Positions 16,662-26,392 of a stretch of DNA of 64,000 nucleotides are shown piece after piece (within the stretch, counting starts at the first letter, position 1; each line of letters opens with the position of its first letter). The position numbers and the translations under genes are program-made. The DNA is from Blastopirellula marina (lineage in GTDB: Bacteria > Planctomycetota > Planctomycetia > Pirellulales > Pirellulaceae). Location: NCBI RefSeq assembly GCF_002967765.1, contig NZ_PUHY01000016.1:248001-312000 (forward strand). Direction: 5' to 3'. Below the pieces are notes generated by a model. It saw only the letters and a program-made list of their open reading frames with translations. It did not search any database and had not been told where the DNA came from.

Positions 16662-18845
16662 ATGAAAAAGCCATCCAGTGGCGGCGGCTGGCAAGCGATC
16701 CGGTACACGTTTAAAAAGGCACGCGAAGCCGGCGGGTATTGGAAGTTCTGGAAGGCAATGCGGAGCAAAAACGCGTGTAAAACGTGCGCGCTGGGCATGG
16801 GTGGTCAGAAGGGAGGCATGGTCAACGAGCGTGGCCAGTTCCCCGAGGTATGCAAGAAGTCGATGCAGGCCATGACGGCCGATATGCAAGGCGCGATTCC
16901 AGACGAATTCTGGAAGTCCTATAGCATCGCTCAACTGCAAAAGTTTACGCCCTATCAAATGGAACACGCCGGGCGGCTAACAAAGCCGATGCTGTACGAA
17001 GCGGGCCAGCAGCATTATCGCCCGATCTCTTGGGAAGAAGCGTTTGGGCGAATCGTTGGTAAACTGAAGTCCCTCTCCGCCGATGAGACGTTCTGGTACT
17101 TCAGCGGTCGAAGCAGCATGGAAGCAGGCTTTCTACTGCAATTGTTCGCCCGCATTTACGGGACCAACAATGTTAACAACTGTAGCTACTACTGCCACCA
17201 AGCGAGTGGCGTGGGACTTTCCAGCACGGTCGGTAGTGGTACGGCAACCATTGTGCTGGAGGACGTCGAACATGCCGATCTTGTTTTTCTGATCGGTGGC
17301 AACCCCTCCAGCAACCACCCTCGTTTGATGTCGACACTGAAGCACGTACGGCGTCGCGGGGGTGAGGTGATTGTTATCAATCCGGTGATTGAAACCGGTC
17401 TGGTCAATTTCCGTGTTCCCAGTGATCCTTGGAGCCTGCTTTTCGGTACGGAGATCGCCACCCTGTATGTACAGCCCGATATCGGTGGCGATCTCGCTTT
17501 GCTCTTTGGTATTGCCAAGCGTGTTCTGGAACTCGACGGGCAAGATCAAAAGTTCCTGGATGATCACTGCGAGAACACGTCGGAGTACCTGGAATTCCTT
17601 CGCCAACTGTCCTGGGAAGAGATCGAAACCAAATCAGGCGTTGGGCGACTTCAGATCGAAGACATCTCGCGTCGCTACATCAAAGCCGAACGGGTCATAT
17701 TCAGTTGGACGATGGGGATCACCCATCACGTTCATGGCGTGAACAACGTCCAAGCGATTGCCGGGCTGGCAGCAATGCGGGGCATGGTCGGTAAACCAGG
17801 CAGCGGTCTGATGCCGATCCGTGGTCATTCCAACGTCCAGGGAATCGGTTCTGTTGGCGTAACTCCGACGCTCAAGCAGGCCATCTTCGATGGACTCGAA
17901 CAAGAGTACGGTGTCCAACTTCCCAGGACGCCTGGACTCGACACGCTCGCGTGCATGGAAGATGCACACCGCGGGAAGCTGAAGTTTGGCTTGTGCTTGG
18001 GTGGCAATCTTTACGGCTCGAATCCAGATCTCAAATTCGCGGCCGAGTCCATTCAGAACCTCGATACGATGGTCTATCTGAGCACTACGCTCAACACGGG
18101 CCACGCACACGGACTGGCTCGAGAAACAATCATCTTGCCTGTGCTCGCCCGTGACGAAGAACCCTACAAGACCACGCAAGAGTCGATGTTCAATTACGTG
18201 CGTATGTCGGAAGGAGGACCGCGGCGACTCGAAGGACCACGCGGCGAGGTAGACGTAATCGCGACCATGGCCGAAGGCGTACTTGATAACCAAACGCCGA
18301 TCGATTGGAAGTCGATGCAAGACACCAACAAGATCCGTGCGGCCTTGGGTAAAGTGGTTCCCGGATTCGAGAAAATTTCAGATATCGATCGGACGAAACA
18401 GGAATTCCAGATCGACGGACGTACGTTCCATGCCCCAAAGTTTCCGACGCCAAGTGGCCGTTTAATCCTTCATTCCAGTGAAATTCCTGATTTGAAAGGA
18501 ACTGGCAAAGGCGAACTTCGGTTGATGACCGTGCGTAGTGAGGGTCAGTTCAATACCGTCGTTTACGAAGAATACGATATCTATCGCGGAGTCGAACGCC
18601 GCGACGTGATTCTGCTGAACCCGCAAGATTGTCGACGGCTCGGGGTCGAACATGGCCAAAAGGTTTCGATCGGGTCGAACATTGGGCAGATTGATGGCTT
18701 CGTGGTGCACTCGTTCCCGGATATCAAAGCGGGAAACGCACTGATGTATTATCCCGAAGCCAACACGCTAGTTTCACGTTCGGCCGATCCGAAATCGAAA
18801 ACACCTGCGTTTAAAGGAGTGGTCGTGACGGTCAAACCGTTATAG
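16662..18845 (+). CDS. FdhF/YdeP-family molybdopterin oxidoreductase
   Basis: 727 aa member of the formate-dehydrogenase-H-like family, closest in layout to YdeP. Near the N-terminus are CKTCALGMGG and a further Cys (VCKKS), possible ligands of a small iron-sulfur cluster. The segment NNVNNCSYYCHQASG aligns with the FdhF active-site region, with Cys178 where FdhF has selenocysteine. Pterin-binding parts include LVFLIGGNPSSNHPR and GVNNVQAIAGLAAMRGMVGKPGSGLMPIRGHSNVQG, and a C-terminal molydopterin-dinucleotide domain (about 620-727). No Tat signal, so cytoplasmic. No electron-transfer subunit is adjacent. Substrate unknown; formate or another small molecule. The gene is followed by a MarR regulator. 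Confidence 0.9.
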   Translation: MKKPSSGGGWQAIRYTFKKAREAGGYWKFWKAMRSKNACKTCALGMGGQKGGMVNERGQFPEVCKKSMQAMTADMQGAIPDEFWKSYSIAQLQKFTPYQMEHAGRLTKPMLYEAGQQHYRPISWEEAFGRIVGKLKSLSADETFWYFSGRSSMEAGFLLQLFARIYGTNNVNNCSYYCHQASGVGLSSTVGSGTATIVLEDVEHADLVFLIGGNPSSNHPRLMSTLKHVRRRGGEVIVINPVIETGLVNFRVPSDPWSLLFGTEIATLYVQPDIGGDLALLFGIAKRVLELDGQDQKFLDDHCENTSEYLEFLRQLSWEEIETKSGVGRLQIEDISRRYIKAERVIFSWTMGITHHVHGVNNVQAIAGLAAMRGMVGKPGSGLMPIRGHSNVQGIGSVGVTPTLKQAIFDGLEQEYGVQLPRTPGLDTLACMEDAHRGKLKFGLCLGGNLYGSNPDLKFAAESIQNLDTMVYLSTTLNTGHAHGLARETIILPVLARDEEPYKTTQESMFNYVRMSEGGPRRLEGPRGEVDVIATMAEGVLDNQTPIDWKSMQDTNKIRAALGKVVPGFEKISDIDRTKQEFQIDGRTFHAPKFPTPSGRLILHSSEIPDLKGTGKGELRLMTVRSEGQFNTVVYEEYDIYRGVERRDVILLNPQDCRRLGVEHGQKVSIGSNIGQIDGFVVHSFPDIKAGNALMYYPEANTLVSRSADPKSKTPAFKGVVVTVKPL

Positions 18846-18950
18846 ATTTCGATCGCTTCATTCGTGATTCTGCCAAGGTCCATTTGCCTGGTTGGGTACG
18901 TTATCTAAAATCAAAATAATTCGTTACCAAGCATTCTGAAATAACTTTGC

Positions 18951-19397
18951 ATGAGCTGGAAAAAGGAAGACTCGCTCTGTTTCAACCTCGGTGTGGCGAT
19001 GCGAAAGATTTCGCGGATCTATGCCGAAGGGCTTTCAACCTGTGAGGTCACTCCGCCACAGCTGTTTATGCTTTCCTGCCTAGAGTGTCGCGACGGGCAA
19101 AAGCCGAGTGAGTTAGCGGAACAAGTCCATCTCGATGCGAGTAGTATGACCGGCTTGCTGGATCGGACAGAGAAATCGAATCTCATTCGGCGAATGCGCG
19201 ACCCTGAAGATCGCCGCGCTTTGCGGATCTATTTGACTGAGCAAGGTCAAGAGACCGTCGAGAAGCTACGACCGGTCGTCGAAGAACTACAGAATCGCGT
19301 CCACGAGATGTTCTTCGCGGATTGCAATGCTCAGCAGGTCGAAGATTTCATGAACATCCTTCGCAACGCCGGTGCCGCTTGCGATCGATCCAGCTAA
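18951..19397 (+). CDS. MarR-family transcriptional regulator
   Basis: 148 aa winged-helix repressor. The HTH region is TPPQLFMLSCLECRDGQKPSELAEQVHLDASSMTGLLDRTEKSNLIRR, followed by the wing RDPEDRRALRIYLTEQG and a C-terminal dimerisation helix with Cys residues (DCNAQQ, ACDRSS). It lies 105 bp after the molybdopterin oxidoreductase and 23 bp before a DinB-family gene, with which it is probably co-transcribed. Likely responds to a small phenolic or oxidant (family knowledge). Confidence 0.92.
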   Translation: MSWKKEDSLCFNLGVAMRKISRIYAEGLSTCEVTPPQLFMLSCLECRDGQKPSELAEQVHLDASSMTGLLDRTEKSNLIRRMRDPEDRRALRIYLTEQGQETVEKLRPVVEELQNRVHEMFFADCNAQQVEDFMNILRNAGAACDRSS

Positions 19398-19420
19398 ATT
19401 CAAACACCTTGGAGACGCCT

Positions 19421-19945
19421 ATGTCGATGATCGAACGCATGCAGCACCAATTGGAATCGGCCCGCGGCTTTACCAATCGAATTCTGGGAGATTTTAAGAA
19501 GCCAGAAGATTGGGTCGCCCAGGTCTGCAACCAAAGCAATCATGCGCTCTGGTTCATCGGGCATATGGCCACAACGGATAACTTCTTCATTTCGCTCTTG
19601 GCCCCCGAGAAGTCTGTCAACAACGATCATTATCAGGAACTATTCGGTCTGGGCTCGACTCCTTCACCTGATCTTGCGACCTATCCACCGATCGAAGAAG
19701 TTCGTGCCTACATGGACGAACGACGTGCAACGCTGCTTGAGATCTTAGCAAGCCTGACCGATGACGATCTAGCAAAGAAAACTCCCAGTGGGACGCCAGA
19801 CTTCCTGGCTGACTACGGCCAAGTCTTTGAAACGGCCATTTGGCACGAGGGGCTCCACAGTGGACAACTTACGATGGTGCGCCGCTCGTTAGGGCATTTG
19901 CCGGCGATGACACCGCCCAACCAAGACGCCAAGTCTTCCGTATAG
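19421..19945 (+). CDS. DinB-superfamily protein
   Basis: 174 aa DinB/DUF664-like four-helix protein. The N-terminal helix contains HALWFIGHMATTDNFF with a candidate metal-binding His, and the last helix has FETAIWHEGLHSGQLTMVRRSLG with the second and third His. ATG 19421 follows TTGGAG. Located just after the MarR gene, so the product may act on the compound that MarR senses, for example as a thiol transferase (inference). Confidence 0.85.
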   Translation: MSMIERMQHQLESARGFTNRILGDFKKPEDWVAQVCNQSNHALWFIGHMATTDNFFISLLAPEKSVNNDHYQELFGLGSTPSPDLATYPPIEEVRAYMDERRATLLEILASLTDDDLAKKTPSGTPDFLADYGQVFETAIWHEGLHSGQLTMVRRSLGHLPAMTPPNQDAKSSV

Positions 19946-19966
19946 CTTCCTACCAACGATCCGCAG

Positions 19967-20629
19967 TTACGTAATCGACGTAACCATCAACTTGTCGGCC
20001 GCTTCGATACCCAGGGCGGTGACACGCTCCTTGATTTCGATCATCAAGATGCCTGCCTCAGGGCGATTGGCGATTAGTTTCGCTTCGCAGCCTGGTTGCA
20101 GTGTTTCTTCCGATAGATAACGTAGGAAGTCGGGGCTTTGGTCCATCACGCGAATCAGGCGGAAAGGCTTACCTGGCTCCCACTGCGTCAGCTTCACCCC
20201 TTCTTCCGTCCGAATTTTTCCATCTGCGGTTGGAATCGGATCTCCATGTGGGTCCGATGAGGGATAGCCCAGGAATTGGTCGATGCGGTCTACCAGAAAA
20301 TCACTTACCGCGTGTTCCATATTCTCGGCTTCTTCGTGAACTTCATCCCAAGCCAAATCCAGCGTATGAACCAAGAATAACTCGATCAATCGATGACGTC
20401 GGAGGACGCGCAATGCGAGCTTGCGACCAGACTCGGTCAACCGTACCCCTTCGTATTTCGTATACGATGCCAGCCCTGTTTCGCTGAGTGTTTTTAGCAT
20501 GCTGGTCACCGTGCCCGGCGAGACCTTCAGCGCGGCTGCGATCTCCCCAGTCGATGCGGCCTTTTCAGGACCTTGCATAGCAATCTGGTAGATCTCTTTG
20601 ACATAGTTTTGAATTGTCAAACTGGGCAT
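19967..20629 (-). CDS. DtxR/MntR-family metal-dependent repressor
   Basis: 220 aa. N-terminal winged helix (MPSLTIQNYVKEIYQIAMQ..ASTGEIAAALKVSPGTVTSMLKTLSETGLASY) followed by the metal-binding dimerisation domain (RRHRLIELFLVHTLDLAWDEVHEEAENMEHAVSD, with the His/Glu ligand set) and a C-terminal FeoA/SH3-like domain (GKPFRLIRVMDQSPDFLRYL). Family role: Mn2+ or Fe2+ dependent repression of metal uptake. No metal transporter lies nearby, so its targets are elsewhere. Confidence 0.93.
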   Translation of the reverse strand: MPSLTIQNYVKEIYQIAMQGPEKAASTGEIAAALKVSPGTVTSMLKTLSETGLASYTKYEGVRLTESGRKLALRVLRRHRLIELFLVHTLDLAWDEVHEEAENMEHAVSDFLVDRIDQFLGYPSSDPHGDPIPTADGKIRTEEGVKLTQWEPGKPFRLIRVMDQSPDFLRYLSEETLQPGCEAKLIANRPEAGILMIEIKERVTALGIEAADKLMVTSIT

Positions 20630-20698
20630 TAGGGTGGGCTCCGCAGGGTCTGTCAGAAACCGATTTTAGACGTTTGCCCTCGGGACCACAATCTGACG

Positions 20699-21913
20699 TC
20701 ACGCTGCAACCGGAGAGCTCGTTTGTTGACGTTCGAGACAATCTTCCAATTGAGCGACGTCGACGACAATATGAGACTCTTCTTTGCGAGTCCCCTGCAC
20801 CGCGTGGCCCAGGAACCAGACGAGATCATGGTCGCACTGGGTGCACAAGCGATGGAAATAGCCAAAGGGACGATAAACGGTGCCGATCTCGATCACCTTT
20901 GCCCCTGGGGGAGTAAACACAACGTTTGCTAACCCGGCTCCATGCGGCCCGACGATTGTTTCCGCCTGTTGAAAGAGCTGAATCTGCTCTTGAACACTCA
21001 GGTCTTCCAAGACGTAACGCTGAAATCCATGTCGTGCCAGCATGGCCATTACTTCGCTCTCGTTGAGCACCTTCCTCCAGCCAGCTTTGGCCCGCGAAAT
21101 GTAGATTCGTTTTCCCTTACCTTTACCCATCTTCGCCCAAGGCTGTGCAGCCATTCGTGAGTAAAGAAACTCGCGTGCTTCCCTTCGTGGAAAAGCAATC
21201 GGTGAACAGCCAACCAGGAGATCAGGAGCTAAGTGGCGGTTACTTGCCTCTGGGATAACCTGCTCGCTACGAACACCGAACAACTTAAGCAGTTGTTTGG
21301 TATAACGCTGTTGATATGGAACATAGTAATGATCGATATCGATGCCCGCTTCTTCAAACAGACGCAGCTTGGGGAGGCACTCGACCAGGAAGTGGAAATA
21401 GTTCATCCCGCAGACCGAGAATGACATGACCCCCAAACTGCCAGGCAAGCGGGTTGGACTGGGTAAACCTCCCCGGTAATTCCATCGACAATGAGGACCA
21501 CCATTCGAGAAGCGGATCGCGCCTAAATCGGTCAAGTTGCAATTATCGGGCGTGATCATGGCGATCATCTTGCCAACGACGCGTCCCCCTTCCATCGGCA
21601 CGACGTAGTCAGCATCACATTGATACGAGGCCGCGGGATAGATTTCTTCGAGATAGCGCCGCCGAACTTCTTCCGATAGACTTTCCAGATGGGGCTGGAT
21701 TTCATCGACCGCGCCTTCGATCTTTCGCGGTGCGATCGATTCAAGTCGAGGTGGTGAGATTTCGATCCAACCTCCCTTTGCAGGTTGGTTGGCTGCCCAG
21801 TCGCGAGAATGCCTTTCACTTCGCGGAGCCGGAATACCAAACACGGAGAAGTATTGTTCGCGCAACCAGCCGTGAATTTCGGCTCCCCATTTCTCAATGC
21901 GCGGCTTCTTCAT
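20699..21913 (-). CDS. Glycosyltransferase family 61 protein (second of a tandem pair)
   Basis: 404 aa DUF563/GT61 protein. Family marks: LGVMSFSVCGMNYFHFLVECLPKLRLFEEAGIDIDHYYVP, KRIYISRAKAGWRKVLNESEV, and the nucleotide-sugar site region FQQAETIVGPHGAGLANVVFTPPGAKVIEIG. No membrane segment. The upstream neighbour (21934-23163) is a clear paralogue; many blocks align (ISRA-A--RKVLNESEV; PHGAGLAN-VF-PPGA-V-EIGTV-RP). The 20 bp gap implies one operon. Probably builds a surface glycan or glycoprotein; acceptor unknown. Confidence 0.9.
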   Translation of the reverse strand: MKKPRIEKWGAEIHGWLREQYFSVFGIPAPRSERHSRDWAANQPAKGGWIEISPPRLESIAPRKIEGAVDEIQPHLESLSEEVRRRYLEEIYPAASYQCDADYVVPMEGGRVVGKMIAMITPDNCNLTDLGAIRFSNGGPHCRWNYRGGLPSPTRLPGSLGVMSFSVCGMNYFHFLVECLPKLRLFEEAGIDIDHYYVPYQQRYTKQLLKLFGVRSEQVIPEASNRHLAPDLLVGCSPIAFPRREAREFLYSRMAAQPWAKMGKGKGKRIYISRAKAGWRKVLNESEVMAMLARHGFQRYVLEDLSVQEQIQLFQQAETIVGPHGAGLANVVFTPPGAKVIEIGTVYRPFGYFHRLCTQCDHDLVWFLGHAVQGTRKEESHIVVDVAQLEDCLERQQTSSPVAA

Positions 21914-21933
21914 CGTAGTTCCTTCGTCTTCCG

Positions 21934-23163
21934 CTAAGCCGCGATCCGAATCGATGAAGAATTCGGTATTGGTTGTGACAGCGATACTAGATCGGATTCC
22001 AGCTGCTTAACGTCGACGACCATATGGGCCTCCTCCGCGGAAAGCTGCTGCGAACTGGCCACGAACCAAGCAAACTGATGACCGCAGACCGCGCTCAATC
22101 GCTGGAAGAAGGGAAGCGGTCGATGGACCGTACCGATCTCAACGACGGTGGCCCCTGGTGGCGCAAATACCATATTGGCAAGCCCTGCCCCATGCGGCGC
22201 GACAATTGTCTTTGCTTGCTGAAAGAGTTGAATCTGTTGTACAAGCGGCATGCCTTCCAACTGTACGCATTGAAATCCGCGCCGAGTAAGTGCCGAGATG
22301 ACCTCCGATTCGTTAAGTACCCGACGAACTCGCGCGTTCGCGCGAGAGATGTAAACGAGCCCCTCAGGCTGACCGTCGGTTTTGCTCCATGACTGACGCG
22401 ACATCGTTTCAAACAGATACCGCATATCCGCCGGGCGTGGATTTTCCAGTGGCTGAGGAACGTACACATCATCCGCCGTGACATGGCTTAATTCGCGAGC
22501 GGGCACAATTCTGGACGCTGGTAATCCCATTAATTGAAAGAGCTGGCGATTGAATTCGTATCGATACGGTGCATAGTACCGATCAATCGACGCCCCAGAC
22601 ATTTCTAGATGCCGAAGTTTTGGAAGGCAGTCAATGAGAAAGTGGTAGTAGTTTCCGCTACACGCGCCAAACGCGAGGACCCCAAGGGTGCCAGCCAGTT
22701 TCTTGGGTCGTGGCAAATACCCTTCGTAAGCTGCTGAATCACTACGACCAGGATCTGCAAATCGAAGCGTGCCGAGATCTTCCAAGTTATAATCGCCGTC
22801 GGATGTGACAACGGCAACATCACGCCCGAAGATGAACGCATCCTTCATGTGGATCATGCGGCCTTCTGCGATCGTGTAATCGGCGTGGCCAAAGAACAAA
22901 CGTTCAACTCCATTTCGACGCGACTCGGACAGTCCGTCGAGGTATTTGGTCATCTCGTCGCGCGAGCCTAGAACTTGCCTTGCCGGGACGGTTACCCATT
23001 CTGGCGGGTCAAGCGGTTTGATACTTCCCAAGGCGGGGCGCCATACAATCCAGTCGTCCGCAGCACAGACTTTCGCGGGCGGAGCCATCCCGGTGTAGCG
23101 ATACATCAGCGCACGAGCACGGCACTGCATGTAGCGCCGCCAAGCGTTGAATTTTCGCTTCAT
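21934..23163 (-). CDS. Glycosyltransferase family 61 protein (first of a tandem pair)
   Basis: 409 aa GT61 protein: LGVLAFGACSGNYYHFLIDCLPKLRHLEMSGASIDRYYAPYRYEF, GLVYISRANARVRRVLNESEV, and FQQAKTIVAPHGAGLANMVFAPPGATVVEIG. The start at ATG 23163 follows AAGGAAGG; an upstream start adds only 7 residues. It and its downstream paralogue probably arose by tandem duplication. It is 86 bp downstream of cysNC on the same strand, so sulfate activation and glycan synthesis may be linked, although no sulfotransferase is visible here. Confidence 0.9.
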   Translation of the reverse strand: MKRKFNAWRRYMQCRARALMYRYTGMAPPAKVCAADDWIVWRPALGSIKPLDPPEWVTVPARQVLGSRDEMTKYLDGLSESRRNGVERLFFGHADYTIAEGRMIHMKDAFIFGRDVAVVTSDGDYNLEDLGTLRFADPGRSDSAAYEGYLPRPKKLAGTLGVLAFGACSGNYYHFLIDCLPKLRHLEMSGASIDRYYAPYRYEFNRQLFQLMGLPASRIVPARELSHVTADDVYVPQPLENPRPADMRYLFETMSRQSWSKTDGQPEGLVYISRANARVRRVLNESEVISALTRRGFQCVQLEGMPLVQQIQLFQQAKTIVAPHGAGLANMVFAPPGATVVEIGTVHRPLPFFQRLSAVCGHQFAWFVASSQQLSAEEAHMVVDVKQLESDLVSLSQPIPNSSSIRIAA

Positions 23164-23249
23164 CTTTTGCCTTCCTTGGACCAAAAGAAGTCACCAGGAA
23201 CCACCCTGGAGGAAGGCATTATGCCAGCATTGCCGCTATTGGCTCAAGA

Positions 23250-25181
23250 TCAATCGATCAAGCCACGATCTTTGAGCAGCTCATAGATTTTGTCGACACA
23301 TTCATCAACTTGCAGCTCGTGAGTCGGGAGTACCAAGTCGGCATTGGTTGGCGGTTCGTACTCGTAGCTAACGCCTGGGAAGTTGGCGATTTCGCCACTA
23401 TCCGCTTTAGCGTAGATGCCCGAATCGTCTCGCTCGCGGCACACTTCAACAGGTGCTGACAGATGAACGGTCAGGAAGCGATCCTTACCAATGACCTCGC
23501 CTGCCTTGCCGCGGACCTCGGCATTGGGCGCCAGGAACGCCGCGATACAAAGTATGCCAGAATCGTTTAGCATCCGAGCAATTTCGCTACCACGGCGAAG
23601 GTTTTCACTTCGCTGTTCAGCGGTATAACCCAAGTCCTTACTGATGCCATGACGCAGGTTTTGTCCATCCAGAACGATGCTGGTCTTTCCTTCGTCAAAC
23701 AGGCGACGCTCCAAGGCATAGGCAATCGTCGTTTTGCCGGCACCCGTCAAACCGGTCAACAGCAGCGTTGCCGGTTTCTGGCCAAAGCGAGCTGCACGCT
23801 CGTCGGCCGAAACGTTCCCCTTGGAAGTCTGCAGGGTCTTATCCCCTTCGATGTCCCACAGTTCGTCCTGGTCACTGGCATCGCGATCGATGATCATGCC
23901 GGCACCGACGGTACGATTGGTCATGTAATCGATCAGAATGAACGCCCCGGTCGTCTTGTTCTTAGCGTATGGGTCGTAGCAGACGGGCTGGCTTAACTTA
24001 ACCGAACAGCGACCGATTTCATTCAGCTTCAGTGCAGGGGTATCTTCTCGGTGCAGCGTGTTCACGTCGACGTTATAACGCACGCGTGAAACGGTTCCGG
24101 TTAGCATTTTGGCAGCGTGCTTCACGAAGTACTGCTTGCCAGGCACCAAGGGCTCTTCTGACATCCAAACGACCATCGCGTCGAAATTGCTATCGACCTT
24201 CGGCCGGTTGCCCGGACGGACAATCATGTCGCCACGGCTACAATCGATCTCGTCCTCGAACGTCAGCGTAACCGACATCGGCGGATAGGCTTCCTCCATG
24301 TCGCCATCCATGGTGACAATCCGCTTAACCTTGCTGGTCTTTTTCGACGGCATGACCATCACTTCTTCGCCAGGACGAATCGTACCGGACGAGACAGTGC
24401 CGCAGAAACCGCGGAAGTTCAAGTCAGGTCGATTCACCAACTGAACCGGGAAGCGGAAGTCTTGCAAATTCCGATCAGAACCGATGTAAAGGTTCTCGAG
24501 CATGTGCATCAGCGTGGCACCTTCGTACCACGGCATGCGTTCGCTCTTTTCGACCAGGTTGTCACCTTTGAGCGCAGAAAGCGGAATGAAGTGGACGTCG
24601 TCCGCCGACATCTTCGCAGCAAATTCAATGTAATCTTGCTTGATCTTTTCGTAGATTTCCTGGCTGTAATCGACCAAGTCCATCTTGTTGATCGCCACCA
24701 GAATGTGGCGAATCCCAAGCAGCGATGTAATAAAGCTGTGTCGCTTTGTTTGGGTTAGTACACCTTGGCGAGCATCGATCAGAATGATCGCCAAGTCAGC
24801 GGTAGAAGCCCCCGTGGCCATGTTACGCGTGTATTGTTCGTGACCTGGCGTATCGGCAACGATGAACTTCCGCTTCGCCGTCGAGAAGTAGCGATAAGCC
24901 ACATCGATCGTGATACCCTGTTCGCGTTCTTCTTTTAGACCATCGGTCAACAAGGCAGGGTCGATCTCACCACCGGTTGTGCCGTGGGTGGCCGAATCTT
25001 TCTCGATCGCCGCCAACTGATCTTCGTAGGCTGCTTTCGATTCGATCAGCAGCTTCCCCAACAACGTGCTCTTACCGTCGTCCACGCTTCCGCACGTGAT
25101 AAAACGCAAGAGTTCCTTCTTCTCGTGCTGAGCAAGATAGGCGTTGATGTCCGTTGCGATCAGATCAGATTTGTGCGACAT
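23250..25181 (-). CDS. cysNC: Bifunctional sulfate adenylyltransferase subunit 1 / APS kinase
   Basis: 643 aa, fusion of CysN and CysC as in NodQ. The GTPase part has [27 protein letters not shown] and NKMD; it drives ATP sulfurylase with CysD. The C-terminal APS kinase has its P-loop GLTGAGKTT at residues 477-485 and FLAPNAEVR; it phosphorylates APS to PAPS. PAPS feeds reductive assimilation or sulfation. The start ATG 25181 fits the family N-terminus. Upstream on the same strand is cysD, separated by 124 bp that carry a repeat element. Confidence 0.96.
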   Translation of the reverse strand: MSHKSDLIATDINAYLAQHEKKELLRFITCGSVDDGKSTLLGKLLIESKAAYEDQLAAIEKDSATHGTTGGEIDPALLTDGLKEEREQGITIDVAYRYFSTAKRKFIVADTPGHEQYTRNMATGASTADLAIILIDARQGVLTQTKRHSFITSLLGIRHILVAINKMDLVDYSQEIYEKIKQDYIEFAAKMSADDVHFIPLSALKGDNLVEKSERMPWYEGATLMHMLENLYIGSDRNLQDFRFPVQLVNRPDLNFRGFCGTVSSGTIRPGEEVMVMPSKKTSKVKRIVTMDGDMEEAYPPMSVTLTFEDEIDCSRGDMIVRPGNRPKVDSNFDAMVVWMSEEPLVPGKQYFVKHAAKMLTGTVSRVRYNVDVNTLHREDTPALKLNEIGRCSVKLSQPVCYDPYAKNKTTGAFILIDYMTNRTVGAGMIIDRDASDQDELWDIEGDKTLQTSKGNVSADERAARFGQKPATLLLTGLTGAGKTTIAYALERRLFDEGKTSIVLDGQNLRHGISKDLGYTAEQRSENLRRGSEIARMLNDSGILCIAAFLAPNAEVRGKAGEVIGKDRFLTVHLSAPVEVCRERDDSGIYAKADSGEIANFPGVSYEYEPPTNADLVLPTHELQVDECVDKIYELLKDRGLID

Positions 25182-25199
25182 AGGTCTATGGTTTGAATA

Positions 25200-25285
25200 T
25201 TCAGTGTTCGGTGATCAGAAAGGATACGGCTTGCCGTTTTAGTCCTGGCACTCAGTCACTTCTTGCTGAACACCGAAAACGGGAA
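25200..25285. repeat. Intergenic repeat element between cysD and cysNC
   Basis: Contains TTCAGTGTTCGGTGATCAG near one end and CTGAACACCG near the other. CGGTGATCAG and CTGAACACCG form inverted arms with one mismatch, about 50 nt apart. This kind of TTCAGTGTTC-type sequence has the look of a dispersed repeat. Copy number cannot be judged from one window. Confidence 0.4.
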
Positions 25286-25305
25286 ACTTGCCCACCTAGC
25301 AGGCG

Positions 25306-26214
25306 TTAGAAGTATCCTTCTTCCTTCTTCTTCTGCATCGACGCGCCTTGATCTTTATCGATGGCGCGGCCCTGGCGTTCGGAGGTCGTGGTTAACAACA
25401 TCTCTTGGATGATGTCTGGCATCGTGACGGCTTCCGATTCCACGGCACCCGTCAGCGGATAGCAGCCGAGTGTGCGGAAGCGAACCATTTTCTCCTCGAC
25501 CTTTTCGCCTGGCTGAAGGTCAATCCGGTCGTCATCGACCATGATCCACATATCGTTACGCCACACGACCGGTCGCTTGGCCGAGTAGTACAAGGGAACG
25601 ATCGGAATCTCTTCGAGATGGATGTACTGCCAAACGTCGAGTTCTGTCCAGTTCGACAGAGGGAAAACGCGGATGCTCTCCCCTTTATTAACCTTGGTGT
25701 TGTACAAATTCCAAAGTTCCGGCCGCTGGTTCTTGGGATCCCAGCGATGATTCTTATCGCGGAACGAGAAGACTCGCTCCTTAGCTCGCGACTTCTCTTC
25801 GTCACGGCGAGCACCACCGAATGCAGCGTCGAACTTGTACTTGTCGAGGGCCTGCTTCAGCGAGACCGTCTTCATCAAGTCGGTATGGCGAACGCTGTCC
25901 TCGAACGGATCGATGCCCAGCTTCTTACCTTCCTCGTTGATGTGCACAATCAAGTCGAGTCCCAACTCCTTGCGGGCATATTCCTCGCGGAACTGGATCA
26001 TTTCCTTGAACTTCCAGGTCGTGTCGACATGCATCAAGGGAAATGGCGGCTTGGCGGGATAAAACGCCTTCATGGCTAAATGAACCATGACGGACGAATC
26101 TTTCCCGATGGAATACAGCATCACCGGGTTCTCAAACTCGGCCGCAACTTCGCGGATGATATGGATGCTTTCCGCTTCCAACTGTTTGAGATGCGTAATC
26201 TGGTAACCGGACAT
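25306..26214 (-). CDS. cysD: Sulfate adenylyltransferase subunit 2
   Basis: 302 aa PP-loop ATP pyrophosphatase that makes APS from sulfate and ATP with CysN. Motifs: [18 protein letters not shown] (PP-loop form SxGKDS), [33 protein letters not shown], and the C-terminal [15 protein letters not shown] 26214 is preferred over the TTG one codon earlier. First gene of the cysD-cysNC unit. Confidence 0.96.
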   Translation of the reverse strand: MSGYQITHLKQLEAESIHIIREVAAEFENPVMLYSIGKDSSVMVHLAMKAFYPAKPPFPLMHVDTTWKFKEMIQFREEYARKELGLDLIVHINEEGKKLGIDPFEDSVRHTDLMKTVSLKQALDKYKFDAAFGGARRDEEKSRAKERVFSFRDKNHRWDPKNQRPELWNLYNTKVNKGESIRVFPLSNWTELDVWQYIHLEEIPIVPLYYSAKRPVVWRNDMWIMVDDDRIDLQPGEKVEEKMVRFRTLGCYPLTGAVESEAVTMPDIIQEMLLTTTSERQGRAIDKDQGASMQKKKEEGYF

Positions 26215-26392
26215 CAATCAATCACTACAAGTTGAAGTTAGGCAATTCGATCCCAGCTCGCCGGAGGGAGTGGGCTAACCAGCGAAGTTGAACTCGCTCT
26301 GCTCGAGCAATCCGTTTGGAGCGAATCGCCTGATTATAGGGGGTAGGGGTATTATCAACAACGACACAAACAGGGTCGTAAGTTGAATCATC

